From positions 682,001-746,000 of the forward strand of contig OZ245025.1 in the NCBI GenBank assembly GCA_965223465.1: 64,000 bases of DNA, read 5' to 3'. The first letter of the stretch is position 1. Each line of letters starts with the position of its first letter. The stretch is from JAAELZ01 sp965223465 (GTDB lineage: Bacteria > Pseudomonadota > Gammaproteobacteria > Arenicellales > Poriferihabitantaceae). Position numbers and translations under genes: made by a program. Below are positions 1 to 8,137 of this stretch, piece by piece. Under the pieces are notes generated by a model. It was not told the origin of the DNA. It ran no database searches and saw nothing but the letters and a program-made list of their open reading frames with translations.

Positions 1-267
1 GGCCGCAACATTGTAAGGCCTCGACGTAATCGCGGTGCTGCCGTAATGCCTTTGCATAATTTGGTTTGCCCAAATTAGCAGTGCTGATTCCATCAACGAG
101 GTTTTCGCACGGTGTGCGCACTATTGCGTGGGTAAATCGTAACGGTTTTGAGGTGGTCAGCACGGGCTATCCCTTCACTATTTACTTAAGGGACTTGGCA
201 TCTTTCGATTTTTTAAACGCCACACGTTAGTCGATAAATCACGTTTACTCAATGAATAGTTATGGTT

Positions 268-1527
268 CTAGAGTTGACCGTCACCTGAAATTTCGTTGAT
301 ACGCGCCATCAAGCCGCGATCCTGGTAGCGCTGGGGCGCGAAATAGGGCGCGTAGTTGGGTAATTTCCCTTCTGCCATAATCTTCGCGCATAATTCGCCC
401 GCCGCGCAGGCAGACATTGTTCCATAGCCCGCCAGGGCAGCAATTGTATACAGTCCGCGATCTAATTTACCGATAATGGGCAAATTCTCGGCGGTTCGGG
501 TGTAATAGCCGCCAAATTCGATTATAGGTCCCGGAGTGGGTTGATCGACGTATTGCTTCAAGCCGGGAATAAACCGGCTGCTGCCGCGCAGGACAACATC
601 CCTAAATTCAGGATCTTCAGGAATCTCCCAGCGAGGGAGTGATGGCTTGGTATTGTATGCCCAGCCGAGTTTAATTTGCTGGCTTCCTTCAGGTTTAATA
701 TGCAATCCAGCGGGATAGGTTTGCAGTAAATGCAAGTACTGTTCATCGCACTGAATAAGCTCACGCTCTTCGTCGGTCCAATTGAGTGCCTGTTGGTCCG
801 CATATATTGTAAAGGGCATATCGCGTGGAATAATGCCTGCCGGGTCGGGTATAACAATTTTACGCTGAATTACCGAATAAATCGGTAGCTCGAACCGGAG
901 CTGATTGACATGTTCAGCGACAAAAGGCCCAGAGCATAGAACGAGCTGATCCGTTTTGAGCGCTTTTTGTTTGGATAAGATAACTTCGTATCCACCTGTT
1001 TTAATGGGTTTTAATGCTTTTATATCCGCCTGTAATAACTGCACACCGCGACTGCGCGCTTGTTTTAGCAACAGGCTGCCCAGTGCATAAACATCAATCG
1101 TGCCTGCACGCTGGATGTGTATGAGTTGTTGGATATCGGGATCCAGATAGGGTTTTTGTGCGTGAATTAAGGCTTGGTCATCACACAAATCAAATGGTGG
1201 CTGGCTTGCAGTTTCAGGCGTACTAAATATGGGCGTTTTCTTTTGGTGGCTAACAAAATCATAGCCAGAAAAACGCATTTTAAATGCGTCTGGGTTATCC
1301 GCTAATAGTTGCTCCATTAAATCGATGCTATGGCTGACAAAATCGTTCATCCATGGCTGTGGCCAGAACTGGCGAAAATTCTCTCCCGATTGCGCCGTGG
1401 TAAATGAGAGCGGGGTGAGCTTGTCAATCAGGCAGATATTCGCCTGGTGGTATTTTTTGCTGAGATAATAGGCGCAAGCGACGCCCGCTATACCGGCGCC
1501 GCAAATAGTGATGTTTTTGTTTCGCAC
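268..1527 (-). CDS. FAD-dependent oxidoreductase, DAO family
   Basis: Predicted soluble flavoenzyme of the D-amino-acid-oxidase fold, expected to oxidise an amine or amino-acid-like substrate; the substrate cannot be read from sequence. The N-terminus has a Rossmann FAD motif, GAGIAGVACAYYLS (about residues 10-23). The C-terminus has a second cofactor-contact region around GGYYTRTAENLPIIG and AGYGTMSACAAGE. At 419 aa it is normal for the family. The first codon is GTG: the nearest upstream ATG is in another frame and no clear ribosome-binding site is visible, so the start is less sure than the frame. It is transcribed away from the hydrolase gene at 1695. Confidence 0.82.
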   Translation of the reverse strand: MRNKNITICGAGIAGVACAYYLSKKYHQANICLIDKLTPLSFTTAQSGENFRQFWPQPWMNDFVSHSIDLMEQLLADNPDAFKMRFSGYDFVSHQKKTPIFSTPETASQPPFDLCDDQALIHAQKPYLDPDIQQLIHIQRAGTIDVYALGSLLLKQARSRGVQLLQADIKALKPIKTGGYEVILSKQKALKTDQLVLCSGPFVAEHVNQLRFELPIYSVIQRKIVIPDPAGIIPRDMPFTIYADQQALNWTDEERELIQCDEQYLHLLQTYPAGLHIKPEGSQQIKLGWAYNTKPSLPRWEIPEDPEFRDVVLRGSSRFIPGLKQYVDQPTPGPIIEFGGYYTRTAENLPIIGKLDRGLYTIAALAGYGTMSACAAGELCAKIMAEGKLPNYAPYFAPQRYQDRGLMARINEISGDGQL

Positions 1528-1694
1528 CCAGGAGGGAAGGCATGTTAAGTACGGCCATTTTAAGAACTGCCAGCCGTGTGTTCAAGCATTCTTTTACGAA
1601 ATGCTACTCTCATTAATGTGGACACACGGGCAGTTTTTGTTCATCTCGCTATGGTATGATGACCAGCCTTGTATCCAATCTGGAGGAAAATCTA

Positions 1695-2444
1695 ATGCGT
1701 AAACTTAGCAGGGTATTGTTGTCCGTGATTACCATATTGCTACCATTTCAGGTTTGGTCAGCTGAAGGTAAGGCGGTGCTTTATCAGGTCAATGGTGATG
1801 ATTATGAAGGTTATTATGTCAGTGCTGGAGATGCCGCGCCATTGGTGCTGCTGATGCACGACTGGGATGGTTTAACCGACTATGAAGTCAAGCGTGCAGG
1901 TATGTTAGCTGAAATGGGCTACAGTGTGTTTGCGGCGGATTTGTTTGGCGCAGGGGTTAGGCCAACAGAAAATAAAGATAAAAAACAGCATACCGGAGAG
2001 CTGTATAAAGATCGTGAAAAGCTACGCGCTTTGATGAACGGTGCCTTAGCACAAGCGGCTGACCTAGGTGGCAATACCAGCAATGCGGTGGCCATGGGCT
2101 ATTGTTTTGGGGGTGCAGCAGTGCTTGAAATGGCACGTTCGGGCGCAGACTTAAAAGGATTTGCCACCTTTCATGGTGGTTTGGCCACACCAGAAGGGCA
2201 GAATTACAGCGCTGCGAAGGGAAGCTACTTAATCATGCACGGCAGTGCTGATACTGCCATAACCATGCAAGATTTTGCCGGGTTAGCCAATGAATTAGAA
2301 GCAGCAGGGCTCGACCATGAAATGGTTTCCTACGGTGGTGCGCCACATGCATTTACGGTGTTTGGCAGTAGCCGCTATCAGGAACAGGCTGACACTAAAT
2401 CCTGGGCCTTGTTTAGCGATTACTTGAATACCACGCTTAACTAA
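1695..2444 (+). CDS. Dienelactone hydrolase family protein, exported
   Basis: Alpha/beta hydrolase of the dienelactone hydrolase family (249 aa). The motif GYCFGG carries the nucleophilic cysteine typical of this family (about residue 137). A likely acid residue lies in SADTAI and the catalytic histidine in GGAPHAF (about residue 217). The first 24 residues form a signal peptide ending VWSAEG, so the mature protein is probably periplasmic. The ATG at 1695 is chosen because TGGAGG lies just upstream and it gives a clean signal peptide; the frame stays open further upstream. The natural substrate is unknown; many exported members have no assigned reaction. Confidence 0.87.
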   Translation: MRKLSRVLLSVITILLPFQVWSAEGKAVLYQVNGDDYEGYYVSAGDAAPLVLLMHDWDGLTDYEVKRAGMLAEMGYSVFAADLFGAGVRPTENKDKKQHTGELYKDREKLRALMNGALAQAADLGGNTSNAVAMGYCFGGAAVLEMARSGADLKGFATFHGGLATPEGQNYSAAKGSYLIMHGSADTAITMQDFAGLANELEAAGLDHEMVSYGGAPHAFTVFGSSRYQEQADTKSWALFSDYLNTTLN

Positions 2445-2554
2445 CCATCAGGATTTGCGATATGTTGGCTTATCCTTACCTTGAATAATTTGGGTTTAGT
2501 TGGTTGGATGATTGGCTTATTCATTCCCAATCATCCAACCTGAACAAATCAAAT

Positions 2555-2983
2555 CTATTGGGTTGTAGATTTTACCGCCTCACCGGCATCTTCGGCCATT
2601 TCACCCGCTTTTTCTGCTGCTGCAGCGCCTGCTTCTTTGGTTGCGTCAACCGCGTCACCCGCCATTTCCTTTGCGCCCGCGGCCATTTCACCCGCTTTTT
2701 CTGCTGCTGCAGCGCCTGCTTCTTTGGTTGCGTCAACCGCGTCACCCGCCATTTTTTTGGCGCCTTCGGTCATTTCCCCGGCTTTTTCTGCAACGACAGC
2801 CCCAGCATCTTTAGCGGCCTCGACCGCGCCTTCGGCCATCTTTTTGGTGCCTTCGGCTACTTCCTGTGCACCCTCTGATACTTTATTGGCTGCATCTGAG
2901 GTTTTATCAGTCGCATCTTCGGCGTTGCCACAGGCGGTTAAACCAGCTGCTACGAGGGTTATAAATACTAAATTCTTCATCAC
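2555..2983 (-). CDS. Alanine/lysine/glutamate-rich repeat lipoprotein
   Basis: Small predicted lipoprotein (142 aa). The signal peptide ends in the lipobox LTAC (cysteine about residue 18). The mature part is low-complexity helix built from Ala, Lys, Glu, Asp and Gly, with recurring units such as KAGEMAEGAKK and DAVDATKEAGAAAAEK, similar in style to LEA-like or Lpp-like helical repeats. No enzyme motif is seen. Two starts are possible: GTG at 2983, or the adjacent ATG at 2980; the GAGG site is nearer the usual spacing for the GTG. Part of the gene is an 87-bp tandem duplication, listed separately. Function unknown; an envelope-stress or desiccation role would be guesswork. Confidence 0.78.
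   Translation of the reverse strand: MMKNLVFITLVAAGLTACGNAEDATDKTSDAANKVSEGAQEVAEGTKKMAEGAVEAAKDAGAVVAEKAGEMTEGAKKMAGDAVDATKEAGAAAAEKAGEMAAGAKEMAGDAVDATKEAGAAAAEKAGEMAEDAGEAVKSTTQ
2594..2754. repeat. 87-bp tandem duplication inside the lipoprotein gene
   Basis: The unit beginning at 2594 recurs at 2681 with a period of 87 bp, or 29 codons. Positions 2594-2667 and 2681-2754 read identically. The duplication keeps frame, so copy number could change without breaking the protein. Confidence 0.85.
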
Positions 2984-3144
2984 GTAAATTTCCTCAAGGT
3001 TATAAACTCATGCCAGTATATTCTATGGTTTATTAATATTCCCTTAAGCTAAATATTAACCCACAGTATGTAATTCCACATCGTCGAACCAGTATTTTTA
3101 CGGCTTATTCGCGGCCTTTCGGGATAGTGGTAGCTAAGGTATGT

Positions 3145-4401
3145 TTAACTTAAATCGGATAGCTCTGCTTCAAGTGTTTCGAGTACCTGGTCAATTGCTT
3201 CTAACTTGCAGGTCCCTACTGAAATTCTAAACCAATTTCCGTAGCTTTGTGCACCAAACCAGGAAAAGGGTAGCACGCCAAGTTTTACCGAATTGAGTAA
3301 ATACTGTTGTGCAGCCTCACTATCGGTTAAGAATTGCCCTTGAGCGGTCGTTTTTCCCACCAGGTCAATCTTGACTGTAAGATAAATAGCAGCTTGAGGT
3401 GCGATCGCATCGACTGGGTAACCTTTGTTTTTAAGCGCAATAAAGCCGGTATAAAATCTTTGTAGGCGGTTTTGCAGTTGTTGACGAAACTGGGTTAAAT
3501 AATGGTCCACCGCATCGGTATTGTGTAAAAATTTGCCAGCCGCAACTTGTTCAGGTTTGGGTGCCCAGGCACCAATATGGGCGATAAAAGCACGCATTTT
3601 GGGTAGTATATGCGCCGGGGCGGTTGCCCAGCCAACCCGAATCCCCGTGCCGGCGAAGGATTTAGATAAGCCGTCGATGAAAATAGCGTAGTCCTTTATT
3701 TCTGGGCAAACCGACAAAGGATGATAAAACTCAACATCCCCGAATGTTAGCAACCAGTACACTTGATCAAACATAACGTACAATGGTTTTGCATCCGCAG
3801 CGCGGCGCTTGTTTTCTTCCAGCACCAAATGACAGATGTCTTTCAGTTGTTGACGAGCAAAGACCGTCCCCGTGGGGTTTTGAGGTGAGCATAGCGCTAA
3901 TAGGCTGGCATCTTGCAAATGGGGTCGCAGCTCTTCAGCGGTGGGCATAAAATTGTTTTCCGGCGATGTTTCGACCACTACCGCCTCGGTTCCAGTCAGC
4001 AGCGTGTAGTAATCGTTATTCCACGAAGGCGCTGGAAATACGACGGTGTCTCCCGGGTCAACAACGGTCATATAACAGGCGTAAATAAGCGGGCGTGAAC
4101 CACAGGAAATTTGGACTTCATCCGCCTCATAATTCAGGCCGCAAATTCGATTTAGGGTGTCGGCGACGCCTTGGCGTAAACCGGTATCACCAAAAGCGCC
4201 GGGATAATTGGTCTGGTGATCTTCGTATGCCGCGATGGTCTCAGCGCTTAAAAGCTCAGGGATTGGAAAAATATTGGCGTCAAAATCCCCAATCGTAAAA
4301 TTGAAAATTTGCTCTCCTGCCGCCTTTTTCTCGTTAATCTGAGCGGCGATGGTGAGGATGGGTGAAGTAGTAATACTTTCAGCAAGTTTTGATAGTTTCA
4401 T
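3145..4401 (-). CDS. Pyridoxal-phosphate-dependent aminotransferase, class I/II
   Basis: Fold-type I PLP enzyme (418 aa) expected to transfer an amino group between an amino acid and a 2-oxo acid. The Schiff-base lysine sits in DGLSKSFAGTGIRVGW (about residue 246). Upstream are SPQNPTGTVF, typical of aspartate-aminotransferase-like enzymes, and the cofactor-contacting MFDQVYW. The C-terminal GNWFRISVG holds the arginine that binds the substrate carboxylate. It starts with ATG but has a weak ribosome site. It stands alone between the lipoprotein gene and a divergent glutaredoxin-like gene. Substrate preference is not clear. Confidence 0.88.
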   Translation of the reverse strand: MKLSKLAESITTSPILTIAAQINEKKAAGEQIFNFTIGDFDANIFPIPELLSAETIAAYEDHQTNYPGAFGDTGLRQGVADTLNRICGLNYEADEVQISCGSRPLIYACYMTVVDPGDTVVFPAPSWNNDYYTLLTGTEAVVVETSPENNFMPTAEELRPHLQDASLLALCSPQNPTGTVFARQQLKDICHLVLEENKRRAADAKPLYVMFDQVYWLLTFGDVEFYHPLSVCPEIKDYAIFIDGLSKSFAGTGIRVGWATAPAHILPKMRAFIAHIGAWAPKPEQVAAGKFLHNTDAVDHYLTQFRQQLQNRLQRFYTGFIALKNKGYPVDAIAPQAAIYLTVKIDLVGKTTAQGQFLTDSEAAQQYLLNSVKLGVLPFSWFGAQSYGNWFRISVGTCKLEAIDQVLETLEAELSDLS

Positions 4402-4663
4402 TATTTATAATCTAGTCGGGCAAAAAGAGTGGATACACGTTTGTTGGGGGAGATTACCCATCCCATCAATGGCTAAGCATCGTCGATATCGAGTTTAACT
4501 TTATAATTCTCAGTAAACCAGCCGTTCGCAGTGCGAAGCGGGTGATTTGATAAAATGTTAATATCAATTCGGACTTGTGCTTGGGTAAGCCTTGATGTTG
4601 CAGTTCTAATGGGTCTGGGGATTCAATTTTTCGCTAAAACTAAAATCGATAGAAGGGGACAGA

Positions 4664-5101
4664 ATGAAAAATAAGATAAGGGTGCTAATATGCTGTTTGC
4701 TACCCATTTATGCCAGCGCAGACGCTGAAATACTCAAATGGGTAGATGAAGATGGTAAGGTTCATTATGGTGATGCTAGACAGATGCGAAGTCGGGCCGA
4801 AGTGGTAAAAACTAAAATTAGCTCATATGAACACGTAACCATCACCCAATCTAAAAGTGCAGCCGGTAACGATGTGGTGATGTATTCAACCACGAGTTGT
4901 GGGTATTGCAAACAGGCAAGGCGTTACTTCAAGCAAAACGGTATTGCCTTTGCAGAGCATTTTATTGACAAAGACAGGGCGGCCAGGCGCACCTACGACA
5001 AGCTGGGTGAAAAAGGGGTGCCGGTGATTCTTGTCGGCGATGCACGTATGACGGGGTTTAGTGTTCCAGCGTTTGAAAAATTATTTAAAAAAGTAGATTA
5101 A
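4664..5101 (+). CDS. Exported DUF4124 plus glutaredoxin-like protein
   Basis: Small periplasmic redox protein (145 aa). A signal peptide (about residues 1-19) is followed by a short DUF4124-type segment with WVDEDGKVHYGD. A glutaredoxin fold follows, with the active-site motif CGYC at about residues 78-81 in YSTTSCGYCKQARRYF, and the cis-proline loop KGVPVILVGD. Such proteins reduce or exchange thiols or disulfides. AGGGG precedes the ATG at good spacing. The gene ends at a strong terminator shared with the convergent neighbour. Confidence 0.88.
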   Translation: MKNKIRVLICCLLPIYASADAEILKWVDEDGKVHYGDARQMRSRAEVVKTKISSYEHVTITQSKSAAGNDVVMYSTTSCGYCKQARRYFKQNGIAFAEHFIDKDRAARRTYDKLGEKGVPVILVGDARMTGFSVPAFEKLFKKVD

Positions 5102-5128
5102 AAAAAGCGGCTAACTGCCGCTTTTTAT
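5100..5128. terminator. Bidirectional intrinsic terminator
   Basis: AAAAAGCGG and CCGCTTTTT form a GC-rich stem around a short loop, flanked by A and T tracts on both sides. It lies between the converging genes ending at 5101 and 5136 and can serve both. Confidence 0.85.
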
Positions 5129-5135
5129 TTGATGA

Positions 5136-5588
5136 TTAGATTATTTCCCAACTTCCATCTGGCCGACGACAAGCTGTGCCGTAGGCATTCTCGCGTCTAC
5201 CATCGATGGTGACTGAGGACTGATATTCACGACAGTATCTACCCGAGTTAGCCTGGTAGGTACGCGTTGGTGTTACGCTGTAGGCATTTCCGCTGTCCGG
5301 GTTGACCCAACTGGTGGCATACCCGGTACGGCTACTTTCAAGCGCGCGTTGCGTATTCGCTGCATCGAGCGCATCCAGCGACTTGCCTATATTTGAGCCG
5401 GCCATGGCACCTGCGAAAACGCCAACGGCGGTTGCGAGATCTTTACCGCGTCCCCCACCGACTTGATTGCCGACCACGCCACCGACTACTGCGCCCATTA
5501 CTGCGCCAGATTCCTGACGCGATACCGTGCACGCGCTTAGCTGCAATAAAGCCAGCACGAAGGTTGAAACGAATACGATTTTACTCAT
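5136..5588 (-). CDS. Glycine-zipper 2TM-type lipoprotein
   Basis: Outer-membrane-associated lipoprotein candidate (150 aa) resembling 17-kDa surface antigen or RT0821-like proteins. The signal peptide ends with the lipobox LSAC (about residue 20). Glycine-zipper repeats follow (GAVVGGVVGNQVGGG, then AVGVFAGAMAGSNIGK), which pack as paired membrane helices. The C-terminal half, around YCREYQSSVTIDGRRE, is the conserved surface-antigen-like tail. It is single and convergent with the glutaredoxin-like gene. The role is structural or unknown. Confidence 0.85.
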   Translation of the reverse strand: MSKIVFVSTFVLALLQLSACTVSRQESGAVMGAVVGGVVGNQVGGGRGKDLATAVGVFAGAMAGSNIGKSLDALDAANTQRALESSRTGYATSWVNPDSGNAYSVTPTRTYQANSGRYCREYQSSVTIDGRRENAYGTACRRPDGSWEII

Positions 5589-5743
5589 TGCAAACTCCCA
5601 AATATTTTATTAACAACATGCTGCGACTTTACGGCCATATGGCTGTCGCTAATGTGAATAACTAATGGTTTATGCAACACGATTGCGCCATGATTGCGCC
5701 ATAAATAGGGCTTGGCGAATACCCCTATTGTAGGTGTTATCCC

Positions 5744-7456
5744 TTACAGATTTTCCTTAATAAACGTCGCAACCTCATCAACTGCGACATCCTGCTTTTT
5801 ACCACTGGATCGATTAGCGTATTCGATGACGCCTCTTTCCAGTGCTCGATCACCAACGGTAAGACGGTGGGGGATGCCAATAAGCTCCATATCTGCAAAC
5901 ATCACGCCTGGGCGTTCTTTGCGATCATCCAGCAAGACCTCAACACCGGTTTCCTTCAGCGCCTGATATAGTGCGTCGGCCTGGCGCTTTACTGCGTCGG
6001 ATTTGGCGTACCCAATGGCGACGATGGCGATCATGAAAGGTGCAATCGCTGGTGGCCAGAGGATGCCGCGATCATCATGATTTTGTTCGATCGCTGCTGC
6101 GACAATGCGCGTGATGCCGATTCCATAACATCCCATTTGCATGGTTACCGTCTTACCTTGTTCGTCCAAAACGCTTGCCCCCAAGGCCTTGCTGTATTTG
6201 GTACCGAGTTGAAATATATGGCCGACCTCAATACCGCGCTTGATCTCCAGCGTGCCCTCACCATCCGGGCTGGCATCGCCTTCAACCACATTACGCAAAT
6301 CCGCGGCCATCGGTTCGTCCGCATCGCGTCCCCAGTTGATACCAAAATAATGTTTATCTTCAATGTTTGCGCCCGCCCCAAAATCACTCATACGCGCGAC
6401 TTCATGGTCAGCAATGATAGGTAACGGCATGTTAACCACACCAAGAGAACCAGGGCCCGCACCAATTGCGGCACGAATTTCATCTTCCGTGGCGAATTCA
6501 AGTGGTTGTGCGACTTGTGCCAGTTTTGAGGCTTTAAATTCATTCAAATCCCGATCACCCCTGACCAACAATGCAACCAAATCCGCATCTGTATCATCTG
6601 ACGCCTTGACTACCAGTGTCTTAATGGTTTTCTCAATGGGCAGCTTATAATTTTCGACCAGCGCCTTGATGGTCTTGGTGTTAGGGGTGTCGACTAATCT
6701 TAATGCTTCTTGTGGTGCTGCTCGCTCAGCAATCGTGGGAATGGCCTCTGCCATTTCGATATTAGCGGCGTAACCAGATTTGGTTGAAAAGGCGATATCA
6801 TCTTCACCGGACTCTGCCAATACATGAAATTCATGTGAAGCATCGCCACCGATACTGCCCGAGTCGGCTACCACTGCACGATAATTGAATCCAATTCGAT
6901 CAAATACACGAACATAGGCATCGTGCATGATTTGATATGATTTCTGTAACGCTTTTTCTGAAATATCAAAGGAATATGCATCTTTCATGATAAATTCACG
7001 AGATCGCATTATGCCAAATCGGGGGCGTACCTCATCACGAAATTTAGTCTGAATCTGATACAGGTTCACCGGCAATTCACGGTAACTGCGAATCTCATGT
7101 TTCGCCAGCTGCGTAATCACCTCTTCATGCGTGGGGCCGAGGCAAAATTCACGATCATGTCGGTCGTTGAGGCGCAATAGTTCTGGCCCGTATTCCTCCC
7201 AGCGACCTGAATCCTGCCAGATTTCAGCCGGTTGCACGACCGGCATCATTACCTCCTGGGCTCCTGCGGCATCCATTTCTTCGCGCACAATGGCTTCGAC
7301 CTTGCGCAATACCTTAATACCTAATGGCAGCCAAGTGTATATACCCGAGGCGAGGCGTCGAATCATGCCCGCGCGTAGCATTAGTTGATGACTGATTACC
7401 TCCGCATCAGAGGGGGTTTCCTTTAAGGTGGCAAGTAAAAGCTGGGAGGTACGCAT
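5744..7456 (-). CDS. proS: Proline--tRNA ligase, bacterial type
   Basis: Class II aminoacyl-tRNA synthetase (570 aa) charging tRNA-Pro in the cytoplasm. The N-terminal catalytic core shows FRDEVRPRFGIMRSREF (motif 2 region). An inserted YbaK-type editing domain spans roughly residues 225-400 and includes DRDLNEFK and GPGSLG; it clears mischarged alanine. The core then resumes with motif 3 (GIGITRIVAA) and the C-terminal anticodon-binding domain with LLDDRKERPGVMFADMELIG. The length is standard. It is monocistronic as far as can be seen, with a short open space on each side. Confidence 0.97.
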   Translation of the reverse strand: MRTSQLLLATLKETPSDAEVISHQLMLRAGMIRRLASGIYTWLPLGIKVLRKVEAIVREEMDAAGAQEVMMPVVQPAEIWQDSGRWEEYGPELLRLNDRHDREFCLGPTHEEVITQLAKHEIRSYRELPVNLYQIQTKFRDEVRPRFGIMRSREFIMKDAYSFDISEKALQKSYQIMHDAYVRVFDRIGFNYRAVVADSGSIGGDASHEFHVLAESGEDDIAFSTKSGYAANIEMAEAIPTIAERAAPQEALRLVDTPNTKTIKALVENYKLPIEKTIKTLVVKASDDTDADLVALLVRGDRDLNEFKASKLAQVAQPLEFATEDEIRAAIGAGPGSLGVVNMPLPIIADHEVARMSDFGAGANIEDKHYFGINWGRDADEPMAADLRNVVEGDASPDGEGTLEIKRGIEVGHIFQLGTKYSKALGASVLDEQGKTVTMQMGCYGIGITRIVAAAIEQNHDDRGILWPPAIAPFMIAIVAIGYAKSDAVKRQADALYQALKETGVEVLLDDRKERPGVMFADMELIGIPHRLTVGDRALERGVIEYANRSSGKKQDVAVDEVATFIKENL

Positions 7457-7629
7457 GTTGAATTGCTGGCCTGAAAATAAAGCAGGTTAGTCTAACTGAA
7501 TGCGCTTCCTGCACCAAGCATGGTTGGGTTTAGATTGCGTAATATTTTAAATGATGCACCGCTTCTCTCGATCAAAGCGTATGGGACAACGTTTATTCGG
7601 GGGAAATAACCCTATTTGCTGGACTGATC

Positions 7630-8076
7630 TTAAGTAAATTCCTTACGATAGAAAATACGATTTAAACCGTCTTCCTTCCAGCGGCCAAATTCGGTGTAGC
7701 CTCTGGCGGGATAAAAATGAGTACTTTCCGTCATTTCTTCGTTAATGAATAATTCTACTTTATTCAAACCCAGCGCTTGAGAAAGCTCTTCTGCGTATTC
7801 TATCAATCGACTGCCATAGCCCTTGCTTTGTAGCTCTGGGAATACCGCGACGCTTTCAATATGGATGTAATCTTCCTGCCGATAGAATACGATAAAACCG
7901 ACTACCTGGCCTTCATCTTCCATCACATACAGGGTTTGTTCCGTGATGTGATCTTCGTAATCTGCAACCATGGGCGCGGGTTTCTGGCCGATGCGTGAGA
8001 CATACATTTCGTATGATTTATAGGCACAATCTTCGATAACCGGCAGGTCGGATAATTTTGCTAGTCGGATAGTCAT
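7630..8076 (-). CDS. GNAT family N-acetyltransferase
   Basis: Single-domain Gcn5-related acetyltransferase (148 aa). The acetyl-CoA pyrophosphate loop reads as FPELQSKGYGSRLIEYAEE (about residues 79-97), following the beta-strand ESVAVF. The C-terminal part has HFYPARGYTEFGR, typical of the fold end. The acceptor substrate, a small molecule or protein amine, cannot be told. It is independent of proS behind it. Confidence 0.87.
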   Translation of the reverse strand: MTIRLAKLSDLPVIEDCAYKSYEMYVSRIGQKPAPMVADYEDHITEQTLYVMEDEGQVVGFIVFYRQEDYIHIESVAVFPELQSKGYGSRLIEYAEELSQALGLNKVELFINEEMTESTHFYPARGYTEFGRWKEDGLNRIFYRKEFT

Positions 8077-8137
8077 ACGGCGTATCCTACTAGAATTCTT
8101 TAGTAAATTGTCAAGTAATCCGTACAGTCTTTCTCGG

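Noticed and set aside
1..267. Open frames near the left edge, one ending at 78 and one ending at about 230
   Set aside because: Both lack a start and a ribosome site and are short. They may be tails of genes outside the window, but nothing is recognisable.
2504..2987. Plus-strand frames overlapping the lipoprotein gene
   Set aside because: They are antisense shadows of the low-complexity lipoprotein sequence.
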